DNA of 64,000 bases from Crambe crambe (taxonomy: Eukaryota; Porifera; Demospongiae; Poecilosclerida; Crambeidae). The DNA lies in contig OZ004590.1 of NCBI GenBank assembly GCA_963924555.1, positions 434,001 through 498,000 of the forward strand, read 5' to 3'. The position numbers and the translations under genes are program-made. Below are positions 10,619 to 21,562 of this stretch, one piece after another. The notes below the pieces were generated by a model. That model ran no database searches and was not told the origin of the DNA. It saw only the letters and a list, made by a program, of their open reading frames with translations. The stretch's first letter is position 1. Each line of letters begins with the position of its first letter.

Positions 10619-11608
10619 ATGAGTAAAAAACCAGGGACTCCACATCCTATTCAGATTTCTACTGATGGTATTAAAGTGATATGGACTGCACCTGAGCATT
10701 GTTCAGTACAGTCATACAAGATTTTGTATCGTTTAGCTGAAGATAAGTCAGGGTTTCAAAGTATCGATAACCAAGGTGTTCATCTGAAGGAACGGTACAT
10801 TGGAAATTTGTCTCATGGGAGTAAATACGAAATCAAGATAAAAGCTTTCTTTGAAAAAGGACATACTAGTGAGAGCGATTCATGCATTGCTGAAACAAAA
10901 GAGTATTACGATATTGTGCTCGTTGGTAAGACTGGACAAGGAAAGAGCAGTTTGGGAAACAAATTGCTCGATCTAGACAAAGCTGATGACTCTAAGATTC
11001 ATTATTTTAATTTAAGTAGTACTCATGATGCAGTTAAACGTTTTATTCAGGCAAAGGGCGAGGCTTTTTCTGTCACTAAACGGTGTGAGCTGTTAGCCAA
11101 TCGAAGTACGAATGTTCGTGTTTTAGATGTGCCTGGTTTTTCTGATTCTGGCAGTTTGAAGGAAGAAATAGGGAAAGATGTTTCCGTCTTTGAAGGGAAC
11201 CTGCACATTATTCGCATGATTGTAAAAGCACAGATTCAATCACAGATGAAGGTCAGGCGTATTGTGTATTTCCTTCCAGGGAGAGGACCCCTTGAGAAAG
11301 CAGATGGAACACTGCAGGAAGAACTTAAAGTACTGTATCACTACTTCGGAAATGAAGTCTTTGACTGTATGGTGATTGCAGCTACTTACCCACCCAGAAT
11401 CTCAGAGAAAGTAGTATTTGACAAGAAAGATTTTGAAGACACTGCAAGAGTATTTAAAGAGGCTTTAAAACTGGCCATCAGTAAAGAAAAGAAAAAGGAG
11501 ATAGAAGATATCAAATGTCCACCAATTGTGTACATTGGTATTAAAGACAGCCCAAATGAATGCCTAAAGAAGATACAAAGTGCATCAATATTGAAAGATA
11601 GCCATTAA
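10619..11608 (+). CDS. Fn3-GTPase protein, 5'-truncated relative of the 1-2435 gene
   Basis: The first ATG is at 10619 (the open frame extends upstream only to a TTG at 10610). About 329 codons follow: an Fn3 domain (~residues 4-92), then a P-loop GTPase with GKTGQGKS near residue 106 and DVPGFSDSG near 174. Its sequence parallels the gene at 1-2435 from that gene's residue ~500 onward, including the PPIVYIGIKDSP block equivalent to the window-edge sequence. The stonustoxin-like N-terminal part is absent, and none was found in the preceding kilobase. The frame ends at 11608, but related coding continues in another frame (next entry), so the gene is broken or has an unrecognised splice. It may still be transcribed as a short GTPase; a recently truncated copy is the simpler reading. 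Confidence 0.7.
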   Translation: MSKKPGTPHPIQISTDGIKVIWTAPEHCSVQSYKILYRLAEDKSGFQSIDNQGVHLKERYIGNLSHGSKYEIKIKAFFEKGHTSESDSCIAETKEYYDIVLVGKTGQGKSSLGNKLLDLDKADDSKIHYFNLSSTHDAVKRFIQAKGEAFSVTKRCELLANRSTNVRVLDVPGFSDSGSLKEEIGKDVSVFEGNLHIIRMIVKAQIQSQMKVRRIVYFLPGRGPLEKADGTLQEELKVLYHYFGNEVFDCMVIAATYPPRISEKVVFDKKDFEDTARVFKEALKLAISKEKKKEIEDIKCPPIVYIGIKDSPNECLKKIQSASILKDSH

Positions 11609-11988
11609 AATTCCGTGAAGGTACTTGTGCACGCTGTTCTGTCAAGATTCACAGCAGTGAAGAGGGTGAAAAAATTAACATTGTCTATTCAGATGGAAAT
11701 GTAGTTCCCTATGCAGCATCCAAGTACCACCCTTTATTCGTACAGAAATACACCAATTCGGAGAAGATGAAAGGTGGAATTCGTCACATTGCTACATTAG
11801 GTACTGTTTATCTCTATTCAAAGCTCAAGAAAACCACAACATGGCCAGGTTTTACAAATTCAGTTGAAATATGTATAGCATGTAGTAACTCCCCAGGAGC
11901 CAAAGGTTGCCATCCAGTTAAGGATCGTTATGTTTATAATGAAAAAGAAAATAAGTCAATGGAAGTCGACCATACTAATGAAGTTTAG
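11602..11988 (+). pseudogene. Out-of-frame C-terminal continuation of the Fn3-GTPase gene
   Basis: The next reading frame is open from 11602 to the TAG at 11986-11988 (~128 codons). It has coding-like composition and a Cys pattern (CARC near the start, CIACSNSPGAKGCHP near the end) that could be a zinc-binding tail. It overlaps the previous frame by a few bases, as expected from a small indel near 11590-11606. No clear GT-AG pair fits the junction. I cannot name the tail domain. Confidence 0.55.
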
Positions 11989-12259
11989 TGTAAAATAGTA
12001 GCTAGCTATAGACATTCCTTAAAAAAAAAGTCACTGCTTTTATTTCATGTGTTAGCTATTATTATTAGATTCTATTTTTTTACTTTTTTGAGCATTTAAA
12101 TTTTGATGACATTAGTGAGAGGGTTTTGTTCCGAGTGCACCCAAATTCCTGTGCACGCTAATTTAGCCCAGAGAAATTAACAGGAGCAAGAAGAAATGAT
12201 GTCTTGAGCTAGCTACTAATCCTGAACTTAGCTAATGTGCTTTTTGTTTTATCAAGTTG

Positions 12260-12659
12260 CATAGTTCCCAACTTTGAGAAACTAACTTCAGGGACACTAA
12301 ATTCTACCACAAGTCACACCTACTTTGAAGTCCCGCCCCTGTACCACGCCCATATTCTGGCCACTGCAGAAGGACTCAAGAACTGACAATTTTCATGAAC
12401 TGGACATTGACCTTGTGCACTGTTGATTGATACGTGCAGCTGTCTTAGCTTACTGCATTGTCTGAGTGCTGTGCAGTCAGTGTGGTGCATTCATTAGTGA
12501 CTCTGGTTATGCTGTTAAGTAAACAAACTACCGTAGTCTGTAGCGCTAAAAAGAAGCTTCCGGGACAAACAATAGGCAGTTTACACTTCCGTGGCGGGAC
12601 GGGACAGAGCTAAAAAATCCGGGACTGTCCCGGACGTTTCGGGACAGTTGGGAACTATG
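12260..12659. mobile_element. 400-bp non-autonomous DNA transposon with 6-bp target duplication
   Basis: Perfect 13-bp inverted ends CATAGTTCCCAAC (12260-12272) and GTTGGGAACTATG (12647-12659) are bounded by the direct repeat AAGTTG at 12254-12259 and 12660-12665. The interior is non-coding and GC-richer near the right end (GGGACGGGACAGAG). It is a textbook insertion, and its short duplication suggests a hAT-like subgroup, which is inference. Confidence 0.85.
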
Positions 12660-12665
12660 AAGTTG

Positions 12666-13494
12666 GTCTTGATGTGTTGATGGGCTTGTGGAAACTTCTG
12701 ACTGTGATGACTATTTGTGCCATGTTTGTAGTAACTCTTATTGTTGTTCTACACTATGTACTTTAGCAGGTAAAATTAATATTATTGACTACATTAAAAA
12801 TTTTATGATCATCCTGCAACAAAAAATACTTAGATCTAGACCAGTGGGAGGTAGAGATTCAGACAAAGTGAACTTATCTGAAATTCATTGGATGACATGT
12901 GACATCCTTCTCACAAGACATTAACCACACAAGAACTGCTAGCCATTTGAATGACATTAATTTTTGGTAGTTCTAGATAAAATTATAGCTATTCATTAAA
13001 ATAGTAGAAAAACAGCATTAGAATTGGTGTGACATTACTAGCTATGAATTTCGTATCGCAACTCTTTACCACCAGATGGTCTCGGCTTTAATAGGAGATG
13101 CCAGCCATCTGTTATAATTATTACAAGGAAAAATAAAAAAGAAAAGTAGGGTTGGCTGTGTGCGGTTCAAAAAAGTTTAGCAACAAGAGTGAACTTTGAT
13201 CAAGTAACCCCTTACCCATCACCAATATTACCAAACTATGAGTTAACTATTCCTAGTTCACTCCCTTTATATCTCATCTTGGCCTGTCATGGGAACTTTT
13301 ACAATGGCCTATAGCTAGCTATAGGTAATGGATGTAAATGTAGGGATTGTTTTCATACGAGGCTGCAGAACATTATATAGCCCAGCTAGATTTTAGGCTA
13401 TCCCTACTTAACTTTTTAGTTAGAAGAAATTTTTTTCACTCACTTGTAAATAGAGCATTATATGAACAAGTATATGAACAAGTATATGAACAAG
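12666..13494. repeat. Repeat-rich non-coding stretch with a half hairpin MITE
   Basis: 12842-12915 repeats the flank at 2608-2694. 13148-13265 holds one arm of the GGCTGTGTGCGGTTCAAAAA family (the other arm is missing), and 13329-13448 is the GTAGGGATTGTTTTCATA end repeat. ATATGAACAAGT is repeated 3-4 times at 13459-13497. I see no gene. Confidence 0.6.
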
Positions 13495-13778
13495 TAACGG
13501 AAAAAAATATTTATTCTAAATAAAAAAGAGAAGTGGGGATGGCTGTGTGCGGTTCAAAAAAGTTCAGCAACAAGAGAGTGAACTTCAGTCAAATAACCCC
13601 TTACCCATCACCAACTACAAGGGAACTATTCCTACTTCACTCCCTTTATATCTCATCATGGGAGTGAAGTAGGAATAGTTGGCTCATAGTTGGTGATGGT
13701 AAGGGGTTACTTGACTGAAGTTCACTCACTTTTTTGAACCGCACACAGCCATCCCTACTTCTCTTTTTTATTTAGATC
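13488..13778. mobile_element. Hairpin (foldback) MITE
   Basis: The left arm includes TATTTATTCTAAATAAAA, GGCTGTGTGCGGTTCAAAAA and TAACCCCTTACCCATCACCA. The right arm is its inverse, ending in CTTCTCTTTTTTATTTAG. The two arms meet around 13650-13665, so nearly the whole unit folds on itself. Other members are at 43110-43400 (complete), 44380-44470 and 62045-62205 (single arms). It abuts the left end of the large inverted repeat. Confidence 0.75.
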
Positions 13779-15151
13779 ACTATAGTACTGGCTGCAGAGC
13801 CGATGTAACACATACACAGACACGACTGAGTAACACATGTAAGTAACACATGCAACTAAAGGGGAATGAATGTATGTAGTACCTGGAGGGACTAGATAAT
13901 TCTATGCACCAAGTCAAGCCTTCATTGACAGGTGGTCTCTGAAAATTAATTATGTATCTCACTTTTCAAAGAGGATGAAACCAAGTCGGTATAGTGGAGT
14001 CTGATGGATAGAAAAGGAATCTTGAGACTTCTAACCAGGAGAGGAAGTAAAGGGCAGGAAAGACTTTCTGTGGGTAAGAGTGGATTACAATAGTGAAATT
14101 TTCCTCTTTGGATCTTAGATATAAATATTATACTGCATCTACCTGTCATGATGAAAATGGTGATCATTATTTATTATTTTAACAGTACACACACTTCTGA
14201 AGTTAACAGCCATCTGCTATGAATATAAACTAGCCTTGAAGTATAAAAGAGGAGATCTCATCAACTTGAGAAGTTATAGCTCTGAAACACACAGTAGAGG
14301 GTAGTAGAAGTACACCTCTCTTTCACAGGAAACCCCCGGGCATGTTTTCTATTACAAATCCTGTACAGTTATAGAAAACATAATACTAGTGAAATATATT
14401 ATACTAGTAAGGGTGTACTAGTAAGGGTATTAGTCTCAATTGCCTAGATTCAATGACATGAGTGAAGTAGATAGACTAATAATATTATAATGAAGGAACA
14501 GATATTGTCATTCAGATAATGGTTAATTTTATGACAGACACTACACTCTATTATTTGTGCAAACCAAGTTAGTTTACTGAAATGCTCACAACACAGTACA
14601 TATTTCATTAATTAACGAAAGTGTTTTGACTTCAGTTCCACATTCAGTGCACATATCTGCATCTGTTTGGATTCACCTGTCACTGATTCACTGGTTTAGT
14701 GACTAGGTGATGCCATTGTGCTATTCTGGTGCCCAAACCTTTGATATACGTACTACATGTAAGGGATTGAAAGCACACAATAATTCATCTAGGGACTACT
14801 TTTGTTATTACTTTATTCTTCCTCAAGTCAACAAGAAATTTCCTCTAGAAAGCTAGCTTGCTACAGAATAACTTTACTGTCTACAAGCTCAGGGAAGTGA
14901 AGCCAACCTTCCTCTCTAGGGAGTTGTATGTGTTCTAATGTTGCAGTTTCTTTTTGTGATGACCTTGGGTACCCTAAACTGATCATGTATGCCCCCACAG
15001 TGCTAAAGTCTATTCGCATTCACCTTGACCTTCTTATATCCGCGATAACTTGCTCAATTCTTGACCAATTTCAAAATTTCAAACACCAACAGCTAGCTAA
15101 TTATCCGAGATTTATGATGATGCTTTTTTTAAGGACTCATTCCTTACCAGT

Positions 15152-15341
15152 AAGAAGTTAGCTCTGTGCTTATTATTCTCAGCTAACATGATAAAAATTC
15201 AATAGAATTAGTTCTCATAAAATTAGCTTATGAAACAAACCACCAACGTTTCGACCAGAATACTCTAGCCTTCATCAGGGTGATACAAAAAAAAAAAAAA
15301 TTAAATTTTTATGAGAACTAATTCTATTGAAGAAGTTAGCT
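15152..15341. mobile_element. Short retro-like insertion bounded by a 12-bp direct repeat
   Basis: AAGAAGTTAGCT occurs exactly at 15152-15163 and 15330-15341. Inside is a ~130-bp unit whose ends are inverted copies (AATAGAATTAGTTCTCATAA from ~15201 and its complement ending ~15328), with a 14-A run at 15287-15300. A long direct repeat is typical of target-primed retroposition. It lies in the left-arm-only insert of the large inverted repeat. Confidence 0.6.
15239..15284 (-). ncRNA. Hammerhead-ribozyme-like motif (type I, minimal stem III)
   Basis: On the minus strand: stem I strand ATCACC (15284-15279), core CTGATGA (15278-15272), one extra A, stem II GGCTAGA (15270-15264), loop GTAT, stem II partner TCTGGTC (15259-15253), core GAAA (15252-15249), a two-base-pair stem III within ACGT, then T17 at 15245 and stem I partner GGTGGT (15244-15239). 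All invariant hammerhead core bases are present. The predicted cut is after 15245 at a GUU site. Very short stem III hammerheads are known from Penelope-like elements and retrozymes. Whether this copy self-cleaves is unknown; stem II has G-U pairs and the extra A. Confidence 0.6.
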
Positions 15342-18300
15342 GTATGTCCCATAAGCAAAGTATGGAGCTGCCATTCACCACAAGGAATGTAGTGCGCGCA
15401 CATTGCGTGCGATAGAGCAACAACAATGGCTGCCAGGTGCTACTGATTCTCGAGTAAGTTAGCTAGCTTACGCGAGTAACTGCTGGTTAAAAACTAAGAA
15501 ATATGAATTATAGAATAGTTCAGCTAACTAGAAAACTGAATCACAGAATCTTTTTAGCTAACTAGATCGATAGAATCAATGAGAAGTCACATTATCAAGT
15601 TTAACTGCAATATTCGAATCACTGCTAAACTTCCCGGCAGTTTAGCTTATCATTGCTAAACCCTCCAGGAGTTGCTGGGATCAGGAAAGGAAGGAGCAGG
15701 CTTGAGATGTCAGCTGAACCACCCTACCTCTCTGGGGATTGTCCAGTAGAAGACAGGGCAGTGGTCCAGGGAGAGTCATGGCAGGCATGAGAGAAAGTCA
15801 CGCAAAAACGAGAAAAGAAACGAGAAAAGAACTTGATAACACGTGGCTTGGCTCCAATTACCCCCGCATACCTCTAGCCATAACTATGTGGCTAATTGGA
15901 TTAACACGTGTTCTTACGTAAGCTTACTATACCACAGCTCAGCTAAGGTGAATGCGCGAATAGACTTTAGTAGCAAGAATGGCCACTTTTTTTCCACTCT
16001 AGAAACACTTACATATATATCTACCACAGAACTAACTACTTTCATCATGATAGCTAGATAGAATATTAACTCCGATTCTTACAAACTCACGAACAATATG
16101 CACTTCTGTTACAATGATAATAATGATAATCTAGGCCTTCTCACAAATGAAAGAGACTACACCTCACTGACTATTCTCTCAGGGTTTCATCTATGGGCCC
16201 ACTCTCATGGTTTCATCTACTATAGGCCCAGGGGGGGGTTTCATCTACTATGGGCCCAGGGGGTGAAGATTCCCCCTCCAAACATTCCCCAAACATTCCA
16301 AAATCATGTAGGGGTGTCATTGTCTTCCTGATGTGATTCCTGATAAAACTGATACTGATTTGAGGTACTCAAATCGAGACCTTTATAGAAAGAAAAGGAA
16401 AAGTATATAACTACATGTACTTTACCCGAGATTGTGAGCACTTACCCATAAGAGCATCGTCACTGTCTAGATGAGGTTCTCCCACTAAGAAATATTATTA
16501 ATCATGATAGTTACATAATTAGCTATGACCAATTGAGAACAATGGTTTCCAAATATAAGCAAGGAAGCTGATTCATGGTTGGGTGTGGTTGCGTAAAAAT
16601 TTCAAGTGCACAAGCACACTCATACCATCTCATACCATCTTCCCTCCAAAATGAAAATTTCTAGATGAAACCCTGACTCTGTGCAGTTTGAGCTGTGTGA
16701 ATTTATCTGTGCGTCTCTCTCACTTTCACTTAAGTTTTTATATCGGGTTCACTCACTCATGGGTGTGCCCTCAATATCATTGGAAATCAATAAAAAAGGA
16801 GCTCATGGGTGTATGCTATCCTCAATATCAGCAGAAGTTGTTATATCTTAAAATAGGTCCTGAGCACCAGTGAGGCCCACACAAGGGAGTTGAATGAGGG
16901 AGCACTATTATGTCGTACATTCTAATATTGCAGCTTCTTTTCGTAATGACCTTTGTAAACTGAGCATGCACGCTCGCCTAGTACAAGGCCATACATAGGG
17001 TGACCTAAACACCCAATAAGACTAGTGTACTTAATATACAGTGCTAATGTGATGTAATAACTGAGGAAATGCAAGCATTGTGGGGCAAGTGTGTATGCTC
17101 AGTTTACTCAAGTTGTCATGAAAAGAAGCTACATTGTAAGTATATATGGTGAAAGGTCTAGTGTGGGGCTCACTTTGCTCACTAGCACTCTTCAACTCTG
17201 TAGCTCCAGGCCATCATCGCTAGCTAGCTAGCTAGCTGTAGCTAGCTGTGACAGTCCGGCGTAGCCGACCCTTTACCGTATCAACTCACTGATGAAACTC
17301 TAGTACCCGTGTGCGTGAATACTGAATTACTCTAATTACAGCTGCGATGGATTGAGTCACTTACCGAGACCTGACTGTAACGGTCTGGATATCAGATGTT
17401 GCTGCTTGCTAGTCCCCGTCTCCTGTGAGTTAAAGGTCACGACATGAGATGAATTATTCCAAATAAAGAGCATTTATCAATTCAATTATTCTAAATAAAG
17501 AGCATTTATTGAACTACTTGCTGTCCAACAACAGGACTTCGGTGCCTATGAAGCCTGCAAAATAATATGAGACTAGCTACGCTACCTGCAATGCCAACCA
17601 TATAATCATTTATGTAGGCCTAGTGGTCATTTTCCTTCTGATGACTCAGTCTTGCATCATTGTCTCTCTCTACTGGATTCATGTCGTGATCAAATGACGC
17701 TCCTGTAGGGCTTGTAGCTGCCTTTGAACTTCTTTCTTACCTCCAAACATGCCATGCACTCATGGACCGAAGGGAGCAGGGCTAGCATACGAAGGTTACA
17801 GAGTGAGCAGGAGTGACCAGGAGGACTGTGCCTGGGGATCTTCTATCCAGGTAACTCCCATGAGTACGTTCGCAAGGGCTGTTGCTTGACATCATTGCCT
17901 GAGGAGTGAGGACCACTCCTGTCTGGTGTCAGCAAGTCAAGGACAAGTGGAGAGAAAGGAAGCAGTTTCAGGCTATTATCCACAGAGTTTGCAAACTGCC
18001 AATAGGTGCCCCATCCTGTCTCCAACAGAATTGAGCTCCATCAACTTCGAGATCACTAGAAGCCATGCATGAAAGTTACTCTGAAGGAGTAGCTGGTGAT
18101 TCCCAATGGTGGAGAGCCATAGTTGTGAAACCTTTCCCTTGCAGAGCATCACACTCACACATGTACACAAGTCCACCATAATTATAATGTTCAGTGATTT
18201 ATCATTTGTCTGCCTTCAGTTCTAAAGTGAGTTCAGTTTTAGGGCAGCTGACCAGCTGGACAGTATGGTGCTACCTGATCCAAGAGTTCCATGAGGCACT

Positions 18301-18489
18301 GTTTAGCAAGAGAATCATCACTCATTGGCAGAGGGAGCATAGTTTCTTTTGGGCCTTATGTGATTTCACGTCACGGAGCCCCAACAGATGTCGCAAAGGT
18401 AGCCTGCGAAAGATCTTCCTGTATACTTTCTCTCCTCTGTCTTTGTGAGCTGTCACAGCTCAAAACCATACTACAGTAAAATTGGCACC

Positions 18490-19015
18490 TGAAAGCGCTT
18501 CAAACACGTGTGGGTGTTTACACGCATGCATGGCAGAAAGAAGTAGTTTCTACAGAAAAAGGCAAGATTTGTAGCTGAACTATGGTACCATATCAATTAC
18601 CTACTTATCTTGACATCGGTGATCTCCTGCTCAGTATCCAAAATGTAAAAATCAACACACACACACTCACCTCTTATCGATTAAGACCAAGTGCCATACA
18701 CAATCATAAATGTTAGTTATCATACTAGATTCTGTGTGGATTCTGATTCGATCACCAGACCTTTTGCAGGCTAGGGGCTGTGTATCAGACTAGTTACCTG
18801 CGACTTTTCTATAATCATATTGACATCAGCAGGTCACTATCAGTGAGTTTGAATCTGAATGCTATTCTTAAAAATTGCTGAGTGGTGGGTGAAATGGCCA
18901 CTCATCATGACACCCAAGTATTATTATCCACCAGAAGGGGACTTAGGTTTAGAAATGGATCCAAGTCATTAAGTACTAATGTCCTGAAGTGTGTGATACT
19001 ATTGTAAAGCTTGTT
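18490..19015. other. Left-side loop sequence without a partner
   Basis: This ~525-base stretch lies between the end of the left arm and the loop transposon, and has no inverted partner on the right side. There is a short CACACACAC run at ~18656-18667; no gene recognised. Confidence 0.4.
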
Positions 19016-20830
19016 GGTGCAATATAGATACTATAGACTACGTAACCGGGATAGGAAACTGCATTAACCCGTGTACAAAAATTACGGGCACACAGTGTTA
19101 CGGTTTCTGCGCATGTGTGGAGCCATAGTAACAGGTGAAAGAGAGACAAGTATTCCAGCTCATTTCCTCCAGGTAGGTGAATGGCGAATAGAAACCAGAT
19201 AAAAAGGAGGACTTATGTAGTGACTATGATATATTACAATTGTGCATACAATATTCTGCATGATCCTGGTTAAAACTGGGTATTGTTCTGGATGCTTAGT
19301 GAAATTTAGCTAAAACTCCCTCTAGTTAGCTATTTATAAAGCAAAATACAGGTTTCAATTGTCATATTGATTGCTTTTAATCCCATGAATGGGAATTCTA
19401 TCAGTGATAAAGACATAGTATTGTTCCTGCAAACATCTTCACTTCTCCTTGCATATTTTTAATGTCCCTCTTTTGGAAAGTGCACTTGTTATTTGTTCAT
19501 ACAAAGCAATTATTTCAGAAGTAAATTCTTATGTGTGTGGGAATCTATAAGAAGTATTCAACCAAGTAGTTAGCTGATAGAAATAAATTAGTTCTTGTGT
19601 GGGCCACTTAATAGTGTAACTTTTTAGTTGCAGGCATAATATATTCATGGTCAGCTTAGAATGCCTTAGATTTGAGCCCAAGAAACATTTACAAAGAGTG
19701 AAGAAGAGGAAGCTTGCAGAATCTGAAGTACTATAAAATTGATGTATACACGTAGGTAGGCTGCAGAAGTAAGGGTATCTTTTCCTTTACCTCCTCAATT
19801 GTGTGCGGATTTGGTATCACTCGAACAACACATGGAAGGGATATCTCTTCCAGAGGGATGGATAAAGTGTACTGATTCCATGGAAGACATTCTAGTATTT
19901 GCCTAGCTAACCATCAATGTTCACCCCCTTTCAGCTAAGGCTAAGGCTACCATGCTTTTGAAAATAGACAAGGAATAAAGGTGGAGTCTCAGCTATAATG
20001 GTGTTTCGGTGTAAGTGAGCCAGTGCAGTCTTTTTAGTGACATTCCTCCTAAACTTACCAGTGCGAAAGCTGTTATCAACCTGCTTTCTACATTCCAAAA
20101 AATAGTGGGAATCCGGTGAATGACTTCAGGCAGCTTGTGGATGCTCATGGGGCAGAATTCTTTGATTCCACACAGGTAGCTATGTGTGCATGCTAGCTCT
20201 TTAGCTATGACATGTAGTAATTGTCTACATCATAGGAAATCAACGAATAGCAAGTATCGATAGTTGTGGTGACACCATCAGACATGTAGCCTGTGAGCTT
20301 CTAATTCCCATATCTGGCAAGTGTGTACGTTGTAAGAGGTGCATAAATTTTAGAGGCTGTCTCAGGGTCCAGTCAAGTCATCTGGTAAGCAGGTCATTAA
20401 ATCGAACTGATCCTCAGAGCCATACACCTTACCACACCCTGTCAAGTGACGAGATGAAGGCTAGAATCAGTAAGCTGCACAGTGAGCTAAAGCTGAAGCA
20501 GCTTCCACCCACTGTACCAGATGCCTGAGGAGTTGGTAGCAGAAAACCATCGTCCTTAAGAATATCCTTAACGGCATCTAAGCATCACCTGGTAGAGAAA
20601 AAAATAATAGCTAGAGCTTACCACTGTAGTAGTTTGTAGGTTATATAGTTGTAGCTACAAACCAGCTAACTCACCAGAAAAAGATGCATTTGCAGCTAAA
20701 ATCTCCCCAGAACTGGAAGCTACAGCCATGTCCTTTTCTTCACGAGTCTCTGCGGGGTCTGGGCTCCATAAAGGAAGGGCTGGTTGTACTTGTAGGTTCC
20801 TATCCTGGTTACGTAGTCTATAGTATGCCT
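19016..20830 (+). mobile_element. DNA transposon in the loop of the giant inverted repeat
   Basis: The left end near 19020 reads ATACTATAGACTACGTAACC and continues GGGATAGGAAAC. The inverse of this, CCTGGTTACGTAGTCTATAG with a few changes, is at ~20804-20826. The element sits in the unpaired loop of the 13.78-24.76 kb inverted repeat. It contains a decayed plus-strand gene with at least four exon-like blocks. A ~0.8 kb deletion relative with the same ends is at ~50935-51710. Confidence 0.65.
19760..20528 (+). pseudogene. Decayed multi-exon transposon protein (uncharacterised family)
   Basis: Four exon-like blocks with GT-AG borders. 19760-19893 contains LPPQLCADLVSLEQHMEGIS. 19935-20010 has one in-frame TAA, then RWSLSYNGVSV. 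20038-20175 contains TSAKAVINLLSTFQK, a frame change, then NDFRQLVDAHGAEFFDST. 20236-20528 is open to a TGA, with IRHVACELL, Cys pairs (CVRCKRC) and a helical tail MKARISKLHSELKLKQ. This order of blocks is one I associate with repetitive element proteins in sponges and cnidarians, but I cannot name the family. The stop and frameshift mark it as dead. The upstream exon is not identified here; the related element at 50.9 kb shows a possible first exon. Confidence 0.55.
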
Positions 20831-21136
20831 TCGTGACAGTGTGCCAATTTTTGCTGTGCGGTTCCGAGCTGTGACAGCTTACAAAGACAGAGGAGCTGAT
20901 GCTCAAGAAAGTATACTGGAAGATCCTTCGCACGATCCAGGGGCTACCTTTGCGACGTCTATTGGGGCTCCATGACGCATGGCCCAAAAGAAACTATGCT
21001 TTATCCACTCCCTCTGCCAATTGAATGATGATTCTCTTGCCAAGCAGTGCCTTCTGGATCTCTTGGATCAGGGGTTTTTAAGTAGCAGCATACTGCGCAG
21101 CTGGTCAGCTGCCCTACTGAACTCACTTTAGAACTG

Positions 21137-21562
21137 ATGAAAACATACACCAGTAAAGAACCTGGAAGCATCACATCAAAGGCAGACATCAAAGGCAGAC
21201 AAATTATAGATCTTTCTGTCAGACAAACCTTGTTCCTTTCACTACTGTTGCCCATGTGCAAAGTGCTCAAAAAATCCCTCTGCCACTGTTTTAGACCAGT
21301 TTTATTTTTATTTTGCTTTGTTAATTTACATAACTTTTTATCTGCATGTACGGGCTGCAGGTTTTGCCTGTTGACCCTCAATACTGTTCTCACATTTGCC
21401 TTTCACTTTTCAACTGCTTCATTGTCCTCTTTATTCATAGTATTGTTAAGCAATAAAAATTAAAAAAATTAAAATAAAATAAAATAAAATATAAAAAAAA
21501 TCACTATGCTTACCTCAATGTATGGTGTGTGGATGAATGGACTTGTGTGCGTGCCTGCCAGT
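21137..21562. other. Right-arm-only insertion
   Basis: This stretch is missing from the left arm (where 18140-18205 corresponds). It contains CATCAAAGGCAGA in tandem at ~21174-21199, ends in an A-rich AAAATTAAAATAAAATA run (~21455-21500), and has overlapping ORFs on both strands with no recognisable protein. The A-rich end hints at a retroposed sequence (plus-strand sense), which is inference. Confidence 0.4.

Noticed and set aside
10619-11608. Reading this ORF as a bacterial or viral GTPase
   Set aside because: The Fn3 domain and close match to the animal gene at 1-2435 make it a host gene copy.
20655-21393. Overlapping minus-strand ORFs of 110 and 130 codons in the right arm
   Set aside because: The matching left-arm sequence does not preserve the frames, and no family resemblance was seen.
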